DNA of 64,000 nucleotides from Leishmania martiniquensis (lineage: Eukaryota > Euglenozoa > Kinetoplastea > Trypanosomatida > Trypanosomatidae): assembly GCF_017916325.1 (NCBI RefSeq), contig NC_090139.1:62001-126000 (forward strand). Direction: 5' to 3'. The notes beneath the pieces are model-generated. The model saw nothing but the letters and a program-made list of their open reading frames with translations, did no database searches and was not told the DNA's origin. Both the position numbers and the translations under genes were made by a program. Each line of letters starts with the position of its first letter. Positions within the stretch are counted from its first letter, which is position 1. This document shows positions 30,201 to 39,496 of the stretch, piece after piece.

Positions 30201-33200
30201 CACGGCGTCGCCACTGGGTCGGCGCTCCAGCAACGTCCTAACAGCCTCCGGTGCACAAGCGAGCACGCTTTCGGCCGGTGGGGCAGCTGGTACGGCTCCA
30301 TTGCAGGCACCGTACGCCGTGCTGGACACCGCCGTTGACTTCCCGCGCGCCACCCTTATGGGGCCCTTCGATCACGACATCCAAAATGCCCAACTCGTGC
30401 AGGCACTGCACCGAGCCCTGGATCTGCGCCACCAATACTGCTCGCTGCCGTTGCTGCCCCAGCCTTCCTCGGACGCTGTCGCCGCCGCTGGCGATGGTGC
30501 GAGCGTCAGCGATGTGAAAGCCGCCTGGCTGGCAGCTCTGATACGCGACCCGCAAGCGGTGCTGCCGCACCCGACGCAGTCGATGATGTGGGCCTTTAAG
30601 AAGATCGTGCCGTCGTCGTCGCATCACGATGAAATGGGCGGGAGGCACATATCTGCCGCCACGAGCGCCTCCCCGACCGCGCTCGGCGCCGACTCGTGCC
30701 TGCAGTTCGACGAGGACGAGTGGAAGTATAAGACAGTGGAGGGCATCATTGTGCCGCATGAGGTGCACCAGATTCCGCGCCTGCCGCAGGACATGTATCA
30801 CTACACGGACTTCTGCAACCATGTCGAGGAGATACGCCACCTCATCGATCACATCCGTGTCCGCGACTTCGCGCTTCGACGTCTGCAGCTGTTGGAGCAC
30901 CGCTTCAAACTGCACGCAGCGGTGAATCACAGCCGCGAGCTCGGGAGCACGGCGGCGCGCGCGTCGCATAACCGCGACTTTTATCAGTCAACCAAGGTGG
31001 ACAACAACATTCGCATGGAGACGGGCATGACGGCGCGTCAGCTGCTCGCCTTCATCGTGGAAAAGACGACGCACAACGGCGACGACATTGTGTCGCACCC
31101 CAAAGGCAAGGAACCGCAGACTCTGCGCCAGCTGCTTTCGGAGCTGCACATCTCGGCGAACTCGCTGACGGTGGACGACTTGAACGTGCAGGCAGGCGCA
31201 ACGTCAAGCGACGGCGGTGCACCGCACAACCCGTTCGCGCCAGAGGCGCAGCGGCAGGACGAGCTGCTCACGTTGCTGCTGAAGACCGACAACCAGATGA
31301 ATGGTCGCTACTTTGCGGAGCTGACGAAGCGCACCTTCGAGGAGCTGTCGCGTGATCAGCACACGTTCACGGAGAGTCGCCTGCCCATCTACGGCGCCAG
31401 TGCCGAGGAGTGGGCGCTGCTGTCGCACTGGTTCGACACGCACGGCATGTCCTCCTCGCACAATCAGTGGGTGGTGCAGGTGCCGCGCATCTACAGCTCC
31501 CTCCGCAAAGCAGACCGCGTCGCAAGCTTCGCCGAGTACCTCGAGCACGTCTTCGAGCCCCTCTGGCGCATCTCACTGCACCCAAACAGTGACCCCCGAC
31601 TTTTCCACTTCGTCAATCACATTGCCGCCTTTGACTGTGTCGATGATGAGCGACGGCCGGACGTGCCGCTGCACCTGGCGATGCGCACCCCACACGAGTG
31701 GACCACGGAGGAGGAGCCGCCGTACAACTACTACCTCTATCACCTATACGCGAACCTGCGCTCTCTGAACCGCTTCCGCCAGCGACGCCGCTTCTCCGTC
31801 TTCTCTTTCCGCCCCAGCTGCGGCGAGGCCGGCAGCCTCGACCATCTCATTGGCGGCTTCCTCCTGGCGCAGAGCATCAACTATGGCGTGCGTCTCGCCG
31901 ACAGCGCGCCGCTGCAATACCTCTTCTACTTGGCCCAGATTGGGGTAACACTGAGCCCGCTCAGCAACAACACAAAGCTGCACCTGAACTACCTGCAAAA
32001 CCCCTTCCCCGAGCTCTTCAGGCGTGGGCTGCGCGTCTCGCTCGGCACGGATAGCCCGCTGCTCTACCACCACACGCAGGAGCCGCTGCTGGAGGAGTAC
32101 TCCATTGCGTCCAAGATATGGAAGCTGAGCCCGAACGACCTCTCCGAGGTGGCGCGCAACAGCGTGCTGCTGTCGAACTTTAGTGTAAAGTTTAAGGAGG
32201 AAAGGCTGGGCGCCATGTACTTCCTGTCCAGCAGCGCCGGCAACGACGTCGCGAAGACGCACCTGTCCGACGTGCGCGTCGCGTACCGCTTCGAGGCATA
32301 TCACACGGAGGTGGGCTTCCTCGAGTACATCTCCGGCCAGCACTTTCACCGCGCACTGCTGACGCTGGAGATGGAGGCGCAGTGCAAGCAGCTTTGCGGC
32401 GTCGGCACGGCTGACGGCAGCGGTGTGTCTCCGGGAGAGCACGACCGCGACGCGAAAGTCGCGCCGGCGACGTGTGGTGCCATCGCGCCACACAGCGGCA
32501 GCGACATGGCCAGCAGCGACGTTGTTGACCTCATCGACACGGCCCCGAAGGAGGCGGACCTTATGCAGCTGGAGGCGCAGCGCGCGCGCATGCAGCGGCA
32601 GCTCAAGGAGCTGACGGACGCCGTCGGCGAACTGCATCGTCAAAATCGCCTCCTAACCACGAAGCTTGCCGAGGAGAAGGAGCGCGACCAATTGGTGTCG
32701 CAGCTGCGCCGCCAGCGGGGGGTGGGTGACAAAGTTCGTGAGCTGCAAGGCATCGTGACGCAGAAAGAGGTACGCCCGCACTCAGGCGCAGCGCCAGCAG
32801 CGCATCAGCGGGCACCAGAGGACAACAAGGGCGCTGCGCACGCCAACGAGAGCAGCATTTTCTCCATGAATCATCAGCCGCCGGCACCCCCCCTCCCCTT
32901 AGGGTCGCTGCGAGCAGGCGTGGCGGCTGCAAGCGCATCATCGGCCGCGGCAGGCGCTGCAGCAGCGCCGCAGCAGCCAGCTCTTCACGCATCGGCCGAC
33001 GGCGTCTTCAGTACACTCCGCAACCGCAAGAAGCTGGAGCAGGACGACGCAATGGCGCAGACGCGTCGAACGCTGGCGGACACGGAAACTATGTGGAACA
33101 CCTTCTCGGTCCCAGCCAACGGGGTGCTCGAGGCGAATGGCGGCAGGGACAAGCGGCAGCCCCCGCAGCTGCCCCCGTTGGAAGCCCCCACCCCCCTCCC

Positions 33201-33228
33201 TGCACAGCCGTCGCCGTCACCCGTGTGA
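27226..33228 (+). CDS. Tandem AMP-deaminase-like protein, both domains lacking catalytic metal ligands
   Basis: 2000 residues; AMP deaminases (AMP to IMP + ammonia, one zinc) are usually 700-900. I chose the ATG at 27226 (MSGRLSTEEA), after the AT repeat. Residues 1-295 are low complexity. Domain A is at about 299-926 and domain B at about 1171-1677; both show the family order and share paired motifs (QYLYGLHQIGVAM / QYLFYLAQIGVTL; EPLLEEYTTAAK / EPLLEEYSIASK). In B the H-x-H metal motif of V-D-T-H-I-H is N1261-I-R1263, the His of F-R-P-H-C-G-E-A-G is Ser1531 (Glu1534 kept), and T-D-D-P is T-D1609-S1610-P. In A the H-x-H is C381-V-G383, the H-C-G-E-A-G motif is gone, and D-D is L865-S866. Residues ~1779-1850 look like a coiled coil. 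Probably non-catalytic. Confidence 0.85.
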   Translation: MSGRLSTEEAISLASSSSCAGRQHRTSTACAEDHTDNSNSGGSPAAAFRSSSRILVAPSVTGGTEEASSTASHHRGGAGASASAGGAAAGAPFFLVTAGGPLTPWRRSFSPSLSNTPSGGGAPITSVSRSRVGSVVTAQSRLRSSSLLYRRASNVMWGGQAAARVGTATANSIGGNTSNTPAVTNVYTLQLPDDDGGVEMAAAKPLLLGALRMRETYKGVDKGLCETGGGSSGNGAANSLTSAATLATEACRTTQSLQGAPHMSQPSSLSQLPPQQQQQPQTIPSPLPMTGPTALQQVDGVFYWSDEKTPIASWAQFHADVLALAACVQHPSCVAASKYRLEVLEEKYQLHRLYNADVEENSDRYRRGGGLFASACRVDTCVGASTAMNAQWLVEYIQRTVDEHGDDIVGVSDNTLRGSGLATTGAGGGVVAPGEEQLTLGRVCELLDFPDPYLLTVEGLGLQPSVNRALPYYDALDPSLNSSGRHSTALLRLFLSTDRPPHKGGYLAGAVQPCLMRNELRTGGVQATEMVLEITGAVAHEWESIAAWVRTHELDNFCSNQFQITFPVTKWCSRGGNTGVRDGGSVASGASYSFGMRVSCTDGGEARGGRSISSRGPAGSVTSGSAPSAAALPPGASPDEVLNFDNYQQLLDHIFLPLFMATLAPEDPKYVDLATLLQHTGAILLTGNESADVVGSTAAAGGGRGRASGGGADGGVAPADAGALHGKATSTDTRRRPADTPFTEPVSLAYLCYYIWANLCSLNALRRRRGQNVLQLRVVASSATMPNTSSVHDASLLLLSYLIADVVVDAVALDRQPVLQYLYGLHQIGVAMCPMARSSLGTTSLNEHPVARLLWRGLCVSLCTLSPLYYHSSHEPLLEEYTTAAKVHRLSPTDISEMALHSVCMSSFEDEVKASWVGTGFMRDGWRANAAELTSVPTARLQLRHESWTAERKLLLPPPDSPAGSVAEAGSSLEGAQGGARRDVAAAPRRCATASPLGRRSSNVLTASGAQASTLSAGGAAGTAPLQAPYAVLDTAVDFPRATLMGPFDHDIQNAQLVQALHRALDLRHQYCSLPLLPQPSSDAVAAAGDGASVSDVKAAWLAALIRDPQAVLPHPTQSMMWAFKKIVPSSSHHDEMGGRHISAATSASPTALGADSCLQFDEDEWKYKTVEGIIVPHEVHQIPRLPQDMYHYTDFCNHVEEIRHLIDHIRVRDFALRRLQLLEHRFKLHAAVNHSRELGSTAARASHNRDFYQSTKVDNNIRMETGMTARQLLAFIVEKTTHNGDDIVSHPKGKEPQTLRQLLSELHISANSLTVDDLNVQAGATSSDGGAPHNPFAPEAQRQDELLTLLLKTDNQMNGRYFAELTKRTFEELSRDQHTFTESRLPIYGASAEEWALLSHWFDTHGMSSSHNQWVVQVPRIYSSLRKADRVASFAEYLEHVFEPLWRISLHPNSDPRLFHFVNHIAAFDCVDDERRPDVPLHLAMRTPHEWTTEEEPPYNYYLYHLYANLRSLNRFRQRRRFSVFSFRPSCGEAGSLDHLIGGFLLAQSINYGVRLADSAPLQYLFYLAQIGVTLSPLSNNTKLHLNYLQNPFPELFRRGLRVSLGTDSPLLYHHTQEPLLEEYSIASKIWKLSPNDLSEVARNSVLLSNFSVKFKEERLGAMYFLSSSAGNDVAKTHLSDVRVAYRFEAYHTEVGFLEYISGQHFHRALLTLEMEAQCKQLCGVGTADGSGVSPGEHDRDAKVAPATCGAIAPHSGSDMASSDVVDLIDTAPKEADLMQLEAQRARMQRQLKELTDAVGELHRQNRLLTTKLAEEKERDQLVSQLRRQRGVGDKVRELQGIVTQKEVRPHSGAAPAAHQRAPEDNKGAAHANESSIFSMNHQPPAPPLPLGSLRAGVAAASASSAAAGAAAAPQQPALHASADGVFSTLRNRKKLEQDDAMAQTRRTLADTETMWNTFSVPANGVLEANGGRDKRQPPQLPPLEAPTPLPAQPSPSPV

Positions 33229-34550
33229 CTGCGCAGGTGAGGTTCAGCATCGCTCTCTCGGTCAATGAGGAACGGACAAGAGAAACAGAGGCGGCGGCGG
33301 AATCGAGAGGGGCTACACCGGGGGAATGATAGTGGAGCGGCCCTTGGCCGTCGTCCTTTCACGCGCAGCAGTGCTGATATTACTTGTGTGCGAAGGGCGT
33401 ATTGTGTGGGTGGGGGTTGGGGGGAGGGAGGGGGGCCGCAGCCGCACCTTCCCCCCTTCTTCCTGCTGTCGCTGCTGCCCCCAACCCCCCACCCCTACAC
33501 ACACGCACACACAAACGCACCTTCTCAGGCAAGGTCGTGTGGAGCTCACCTGAGCGGCTGCAGCGCCGTTCTCATCTCCCCTTTTCGTTGTGTTCAAAGG
33601 AATGTCCCTATCTCTGCTTCCCTTTGCCCCATCCGCTTTCCTGCCCTCTGCGGCACACATGCACGAGCCCAACCAGCACAGTCGTCACCATGTCCCCCGC
33701 TCCGTCCCTGGTGCGGATTTGTTAGGTGCGCGCGGTCATTGGTGCCCGTATACATTGATGCTCGTAGGTGTGTGTGTGTGTATGTGTATGTGTATGTATA
33801 TATCCCGTCCTTGTGGACGCAAGACTAGTACATCCCTCTCTTCCCTTCCCCACACAGGCACAGACAGACAGACACCGCTCGTGCAAAACTGAGCCCGTGG
33901 AGTCACACGATGGCTGTAGTACAGTTCCGTTTCGATGCAGACCGGCAGGCGAGGAGGGGGAGGGGGGAGGAGGAGGAAGGCCAGAAGAAGATGTAGGAGG
34001 GTGGTGGTGAGAACCACATGGAGTCACGTTCGTCCTCCCTCCCCCTCGCACGCAGGCTCCAATGCTTCAAGCCGTCACCAGCACCACTACATCCAGTCTG
34101 CACTCGTATCCCCAATAAAGTCAATGACGCTCCCACTCGCGCCTACTCGCTCGCACGCACCTTCTCTGCCGTCACGCCTTCTCCTATTTTTTTTTCGTTG
34201 TCGTCACCAAATACGTCTACACGCACACCCGCACATTCACCCGCATGCATGCACTTCTGCAATGTGGTGTGCACACAAGATCACGAGGCCATTGATTTAT
34301 ACCTCAGTCCTCCCTGTGCACACAGACACACACACACATCATTCGTATCGACTCCCTTGAGCTGGCGTGCTTGCCTCGGGGCGTGGATTGCCATTCAGGC
34401 GTACCTGGAGTCCATCTCCGTCAGAAGCTGCGCCGTTGTCGTCTCTCGCCCCTCCCCTCCTCTGTTGCTGTGTATAGCTGAAGCGTATCGCGTACACCTA
34501 GGTATAGTAGCGCCTTCCCTTCCCCTCCCCTCCTCCGTCGCACAAGGGCC
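33229..34550. other. Intergenic spacer, 1.3 kb
   Basis: CA repeat near 33496-33515, a TG/TATG repeat near 33768-33800, a GGA-rich purine tract at about 33950-34000, a T10 run near 34189 and a CA repeat near 34321-34337. The last 40 bases are CT-rich before the next ATG. No gene. Confidence 0.6.
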
Positions 34551-35897
34551 ATGCACCCTTCACGGAAGCTGTGCGGCCTGCCCAACGTCCGGACAGTCGC
34601 GGCAACGGGCTGGCGTTATCATCGTCACGGGGCGCCGCATCGGGTGCTGCAGTATGAGCGGTATCGCATCCCCTTTGACCGCACGAGTGGGCAGGTGGTA
34701 GTGAAGATGTTAGCGGCACCGGTCCACCGGCATGACAAGAGCCTTATCGAGGGACATGGGGGTCCCATTGCGGTGCTCAAGGCGTGTCTGCCTCACGTCG
34801 CCGGCGTTGAGGGCGTCGGCGTGGTCGAGGAGGTCGGCTCCAACGCGAAGCTAGCGCTGAAGGAGGGGGACATGGTGTGGATCAACAACCCCGCCGTCGG
34901 CAGCTGGTCAACGCACATCGTCACAGATGCCGAGAACCTCGATGTAGTGCCGTGTCGCGCGGATGTCGACATCGAGTACCTCTCCTCGCTGTCCCTCTTC
35001 CACACGGCGTACCATCTCACCCATGACTTCGTGAGCATTCAGCCGAACGATGTGGTGCTGCAGACCGGCGCCTCCTCGTCTGTTGCACAGATCTGCCAAG
35101 GCTATCTGCGTGCCAAGGGCGCGAAGCTCTTCCAGACGATGCAGCTGGGTCGCACAGAGCACGCCCACCTACTCGCCTTCTTCAAGCTGCGTGGCGCCTT
35201 CGCGGTTGTGCCATACAGCTACGCACGGACCAACTACATGCGTCGCCTGCTCTCCGACGTGCCGCCGCCGAAGCTGCTGCTGAACCACACCTGTGGCGGG
35301 TACGCCTCGAACCTTGTCAACCTGCTTGGCGACAATGGCGTGTGCGTCACGTACGGCAACACGAGCCATCAGCCCATGCAAATAGCCAACACAGACGCGA
35401 TCGCGCGCGGCATCCAAATAAAGGGCTTTTTTCTGCCAAGATGGATGCAGCGGCACACGCGCGAGGCTCGCATGCGCGTGCACCAGAACGTGGTCGAGAG
35501 TATGACCGTCACGCAGGGGCACGGCATCTTCCGCGCACAGCGATTCAAGATGGACGGCGACTCTGAGTTCGCCTTCAGCAACGCCTGGGACGCTCCGCTC
35601 GCCTCGCGGAAAGCAGTGCTGCGTATGGTTGGCGAGTACGGTGAGTGGCGCCGCCCACGCTCTGACCAAGCGGGGTGGAACATCGGGCGTGCCGTCTGGG
35701 AGGACATGCTGCAACAAATGTGGGAGTCCGCCGGCACGGCCGAGAACCCGCAGTCGATGAAATACTACACGCCGTTCGACGACATCAACTCATCCTTTTA
35801 CGATGCAAAGCAGTCGAAGGAGATGGGGCACCGCGAAGTTTTCTTCCGTCGGCCCAACGCCCCGCGCCACAACGCCGCGGAGCAGCAGCAGTCGTAG
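34551..35897 (+). CDS. MECR/ETR1-like medium-chain reductase, catalytic Tyr apparently absent
   Basis: 448 residues. The N-terminus (MHPSRKLCGLPNVRTVAATG) suits mitochondrial import. The GroES-like part (about 45-150) and Rossmann part (about 155-300) match mitochondrial 2-enoyl-thioester reductase, which makes the last step of mitochondrial fatty acid synthesis: AGVEGVGVVEEVGSNAKL, LLNHTCGGYASNLV, VCVTYGNTSHQPM, IQIKGFFLPRW. Two departures: the substrate-loop Tyr of the I-x-G-x-Y-G motif is Gly70 (I66-E-G-H-G70-G), and the nucleotide loop, normally N-S-G-V-G-Q, reads ASSSVAQ (about 174-180). A ~100-residue charged C-terminal extension follows. It may be a non-catalytic paralogue or use a different substrate. 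Family call is firm, activity is not. Confidence 0.75.
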   Translation: MHPSRKLCGLPNVRTVAATGWRYHRHGAPHRVLQYERYRIPFDRTSGQVVVKMLAAPVHRHDKSLIEGHGGPIAVLKACLPHVAGVEGVGVVEEVGSNAKLALKEGDMVWINNPAVGSWSTHIVTDAENLDVVPCRADVDIEYLSSLSLFHTAYHLTHDFVSIQPNDVVLQTGASSSVAQICQGYLRAKGAKLFQTMQLGRTEHAHLLAFFKLRGAFAVVPYSYARTNYMRRLLSDVPPPKLLLNHTCGGYASNLVNLLGDNGVCVTYGNTSHQPMQIANTDAIARGIQIKGFFLPRWMQRHTREARMRVHQNVVESMTVTQGHGIFRAQRFKMDGDSEFAFSNAWDAPLASRKAVLRMVGEYGEWRRPRSDQAGWNIGRAVWEDMLQQMWESAGTAENPQSMKYYTPFDDINSSFYDAKQSKEMGHREVFFRRPNAPRHNAAEQQQS

Positions 35898-36876
35898 CAG
35901 CCGGCAATGCGTCATACGTGTGCGCCTCTACTTGTGAAGGAGGGGAACGTAGCACACGGCTGCTGCACCTACAGCTCCCCCTCATGAAGCAGGACGAGTG
36001 GGCTGCCCCTAGTGTGTTCGTCTCGCCTCTTATGGATAAACTGCTCGAGAAGCTGACTCTGGTATCGGTGTTGGTGATGCTGCACGCTGTGTGTGTGGGG
36101 GGTGGGTGGGAGGGGGGGCCTTCGTGTTGAGTGCTTTTGTCGCCCTCGGGGGGGCCTCTCATCTTCGCCTTCGCTTTTACGCCCCCCCTCCCTCCCTGCC
36201 CGACCGTCTTTCTGTGCGACGAGTACGCATGTACAACGCGAAGAAGCAGCATGACTGTCCCCGCACGTGGGACTCCCGTGGATAGAAGGGGGAGACCCTC
36301 TGCGGGTGCGTGCGCCTCCTCTCCCTCGGGGGCCGTTTGGAGGAAGTGGTGAATAGTATGCGCACCCTTCCCACCCTTTCCTGCGTCGAAGGGCGGCCGG
36401 GTGTGGGGGTGTGGTCGCGTAGAGTGCTGCCTCTCCCCTCCTTTCTCACACACACACACACACGCACACCTGACCTCTCCCGCCTCCCTCGCCCTTCCTG
36501 TATAAGCGTTCATGGCACACATGCACATAAATGTATGCGCGGTGTGTAGCTCTCTGCGTGAGGCCCGACTCCCCGTGCCGCTCTCCGCACACAACTCCGC
36601 ATCACTCTTGCGGCGCTGCATTGTCAGTGAAAAAAAAAACTGAGCTGAAAAAACGTATTGCTCTGCTGCTCGCTGCCTCTTGTCACCCCTGCTGCAACGC
36701 GTAGCGGCCCCTGCACCGAACGAGGGTGAGGTGTGTATACGCGGCCCACCCCATCCACCGCCCGCGCCGGTGACGCAATTCTTTTCTGTCTGTCTGTGTG
36801 TCTGTGTGAAGAAAGCCGACGACCCCCTCCACTTTTGCGAGGGAGGGGAAAGAGGAAGAGAGAGGGTCGCTCACTC
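35898..36876. other. Intergenic spacer, 1.0 kb
   Basis: G-rich patch at about 36090-36120, CT-rich patch near 36180-36200, CA repeat near 36447-36466, an A9 run near 36631 and a CTGT repeat near 36785-36806 that precedes likely splice AGs. No gene. Confidence 0.6.
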
Positions 36877-37839
36877 ATGTCGACCGGTGCGGTAAGGGTC
36901 CTTGGCGGGGTACAGTGCCGGACGCCTTCTGCGAAAAGTGTGTGGCACTCGCAGAACAGATGTCATCCCTGGCTCGGCATCTTTTTTCAGCGCGGCGCCT
37001 GTCTCAGGCTCGCGCTCGGCGGCTCCTCCATGGCCTCTGCCGTCGCCGCTGGCCGCATGAGAGCGGGCGGCGCACTCTGCACGGCGCACCGTCATCAAGC
37101 AACGGACCAGTTTCACCGATTCTTGCACAACCCGCATGTGGTTCAGCCCGACGGAGTCGATGGACTGCCACGTGTAAAAGGCGATCAGCAGCAGTGGCTC
37201 AACACGGAGCAGTGGTACGGCTACAGCGCGACATACTTGAAGCGCCACATGCAGTACCCGGCCACCTTCGAGCTGAACAACCCCGCTATCAATGCTCGGC
37301 ACGACCTCCTCTACGAATGTCTGGGACTCGTGTACGAGCTGTACGGAGGCCTCGCCGAGGATCTGCAAGAGCTTCATGATAACCCCCTGCACCCGCAGTT
37401 TCACCGCCGCATCGCCCGCATCAAGCGCGACCGCGAGAACATCGCCACCGAGATCGATAAGCGTTACGCCCATCTACATCCAACAGTGAAGACGGTGTAC
37501 GACGCATTCCTCGTTCGTCGCTACTACCACCTTGCCGATTGGATTACGTACGTGGAGCGGAAACGAGAGCGTCTCATTGAAGACCTCAGCCCTGATTTCA
37601 TGAGAGCGGCCGTGAAAATGCGTGGGCTCGCAGAGCAGTACCTGCGACACCTGCGTGCCCTCGAGAGGGCCCTTTACGAAGACCCTATCGCGGGCCTCCT
37701 CGAGGGTGATGGAAACACGAACGCCACCGCTCAGTATACGTCCGGCGAGCTCGCGATTCTGCGGCAGAAGGCGGCGTACTTCCGCAAGATCCGTCGGTTC
37801 GGCGCCAATCAACTGGACGCAGATACGCACACGCACTGA
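36877..37839 (+). CDS. Unknown helical protein, probably mitochondrial
   Basis: 320 residues from the ATG at 36877, the first after the CTGT pyrimidine tract. The in-frame ATG at 37030 would give 269 residues with an Ala/Arg-rich leader (MASAVAAGRMRAGGALC) and is equally possible. Either N-terminus is basic and lacks acidic residues, as in mitochondrial presequences. The body is rich in Arg, Tyr, Leu and Glu and appears all-helical (LLYECLGLVYELYGGLAEDL, RRIARIKRDRENIATEI, FLVRRYYHLADWITYVERKR). No catalytic motif or membrane segment. The composition resembles lineage-specific mitoribosomal or respiratory-complex subunits, but I do not recognise the family. Confidence 0.75.
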   Translation: MSTGAVRVLGGVQCRTPSAKSVWHSQNRCHPWLGIFFQRGACLRLALGGSSMASAVAAGRMRAGGALCTAHRHQATDQFHRFLHNPHVVQPDGVDGLPRVKGDQQQWLNTEQWYGYSATYLKRHMQYPATFELNNPAINARHDLLYECLGLVYELYGGLAEDLQELHDNPLHPQFHRRIARIKRDRENIATEIDKRYAHLHPTVKTVYDAFLVRRYYHLADWITYVERKRERLIEDLSPDFMRAAVKMRGLAEQYLRHLRALERALYEDPIAGLLEGDGNTNATAQYTSGELAILRQKAAYFRKIRRFGANQLDADTHTH

Positions 37840-38264
37840 CGAAAGAGCGCTATCCGTGCCCCTTCCCCTGCGACCATCGCCACACGGAGAGCCCACGCAT
37901 CGTACGCCCTCACGCCTCTCTCCCTCTCGAGCCCTGCACACAGCAGCCCACCTCTCCCCTCGCAGCCAGACGCTCGGTACGCCCTACACGCACCTTCGTC
38001 CTTCTCTGGCGCCCGCTGCCCCCCCTCCCCTTCGTCTCCGCCCTGCACCGCAACCCTTCCCATCGCCGACACGATGAATGTCTATCTTCCGCGGTGCCAC
38101 TCAACCTTATGCTTCCAATTTCTTCCCCACCCGCCCCCCTCCTACTCTCACCCGCGCAGACACACCCAGACCAACGCAAGGCTCGACGCGTTCGAGCACA
38201 TTCGCACATCACCGTTCCCACCGCCTCTTCCCCCTCTCCATCGGCACGCACCCCACGCGTCGCC
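37840..38264. other. Spacer, 0.4 kb, containing the start of a duplicated block
   Basis: CT-rich throughout, as expected for a region that must trans-splice the GH32 gene. From 38135 onward it is identical to the sequence starting at 41461. No gene. Confidence 0.7.
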
Positions 38265-39496
38265 ATGATCGCTGCCTCCCTCCCTAGCCACAGGGTCATC
38301 CTGCTGCTGGTGGCCGGGGTCATGATGGTGGCCGCCGCCGCTGTCGCCATGGACGGCGTGCCGTACGAGCCCATCTATCACATCCGCCCGCCGAAGAACT
38401 GGATCAACGACCCCAACGGTCCCTACCGCGACCCCGTCACCGGCAAGATTCACCTGTACATGCAGTACAACCCCAATGGCCCGTTGTGGGGTGACATTGC
38501 GTGGTACCACGTCACGTCGGAGGACTACGTCAAGTGGACGCGCCCCGAGTCGCCGGTTGCCGTCTGGGCGGACAAGTGGTATGACAGGTGGGGCGCCTAC
38601 TCCGGCACCATCATGAACAACAACTACAGCGAGCCGGTCATGGTGTATACCTGCGCCGAGCCGGAGAACATTCAGCGCCAGTGCATTGCCAACCCACCCA
38701 AGTCCGACGTGCATGGCAAGCGCACCCTCGACACCCTCGCCAAGAGCGCGCTCAACGTGATCATGTCGGCGGACATGATCCCCGGCGTTGTCGCGATGGA
38801 GAACTTCCGCGACCCCACGGAGTGGTGGCAGGACCCTCAGAACCCGAACCGTTGGCTCATCGCCTTTGCCGCCCGCGTCACTGACACCGAGGGCGACAAC
38901 GCGCACGTCGTCGTCTTCTCCACCGAGGACCCGAGCTTCCAGAGCGGCTACAGCTTCTCCCACAGTCTCTACGTCTACAAGTACGATCTGGACCACATGT
39001 TCGAGTGCCCCGACTTCTTCACGCTGGGCCAGGGCGGCGAGCACTACCTCAAGGTCTCCACCATGCCCTCGCACCGCGACTATTTCATCTACGGCTTCTA
39101 CCGGCTCAGCAACGCCAGCAACAAGTACGTCTTCGTCGAGGACCCCGATCGCACCTTCACCTTCATTGACTATGGCCCGTTCTACGCCTCCAAGACCTTC
39201 TACGACCCCATCCTCAACCGCCGCACCATCTGGGGCTGGACCAACGACGAGCTGAGCGACGAGCAGATCATCGCCAACGGCTGGTCCGGTGTGCAGAACA
39301 TGCTGCGCACCATGGTGTACGACACCGTCGAGCGGAAGATCAAGACACAGCCGGTGCCGGAGACCAAGGGCCTGCGCCTCAGCAAGCTCATCGGCATGAG
39401 GGGCGTCGCCGTCAACAGCACCCCGACGCAGATCGTCACGAGCAACACCAACAACACGCTCTACCACGAGATCGTCGCCCGCTTCACACTCGCCAA
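38135..39496 (+). repeat. Direct repeat copy 1 (GH32 duplication), 1362 bp
   Basis: 38135-39496 matches 41461-42822 at a constant offset of 3326 bp, with no difference found by eye. It covers 130 bp of 5' flank, including the splice acceptor, and the first 410 codons of the GH32 gene. The match starts in a C-run and ends abruptly inside the Asn codon after FTLA. Confidence 0.9.
38158..38159 (+). promoter_or_regulatory. Candidate spliced-leader acceptor AG for GH32 copy 1
   Basis: AG after ccccctcctactctcacccg, 106 bases before the ATG at 38265. The same tract and AG recur at 41484-41485 in front of the truncated copy. Inference. Confidence 0.45.
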
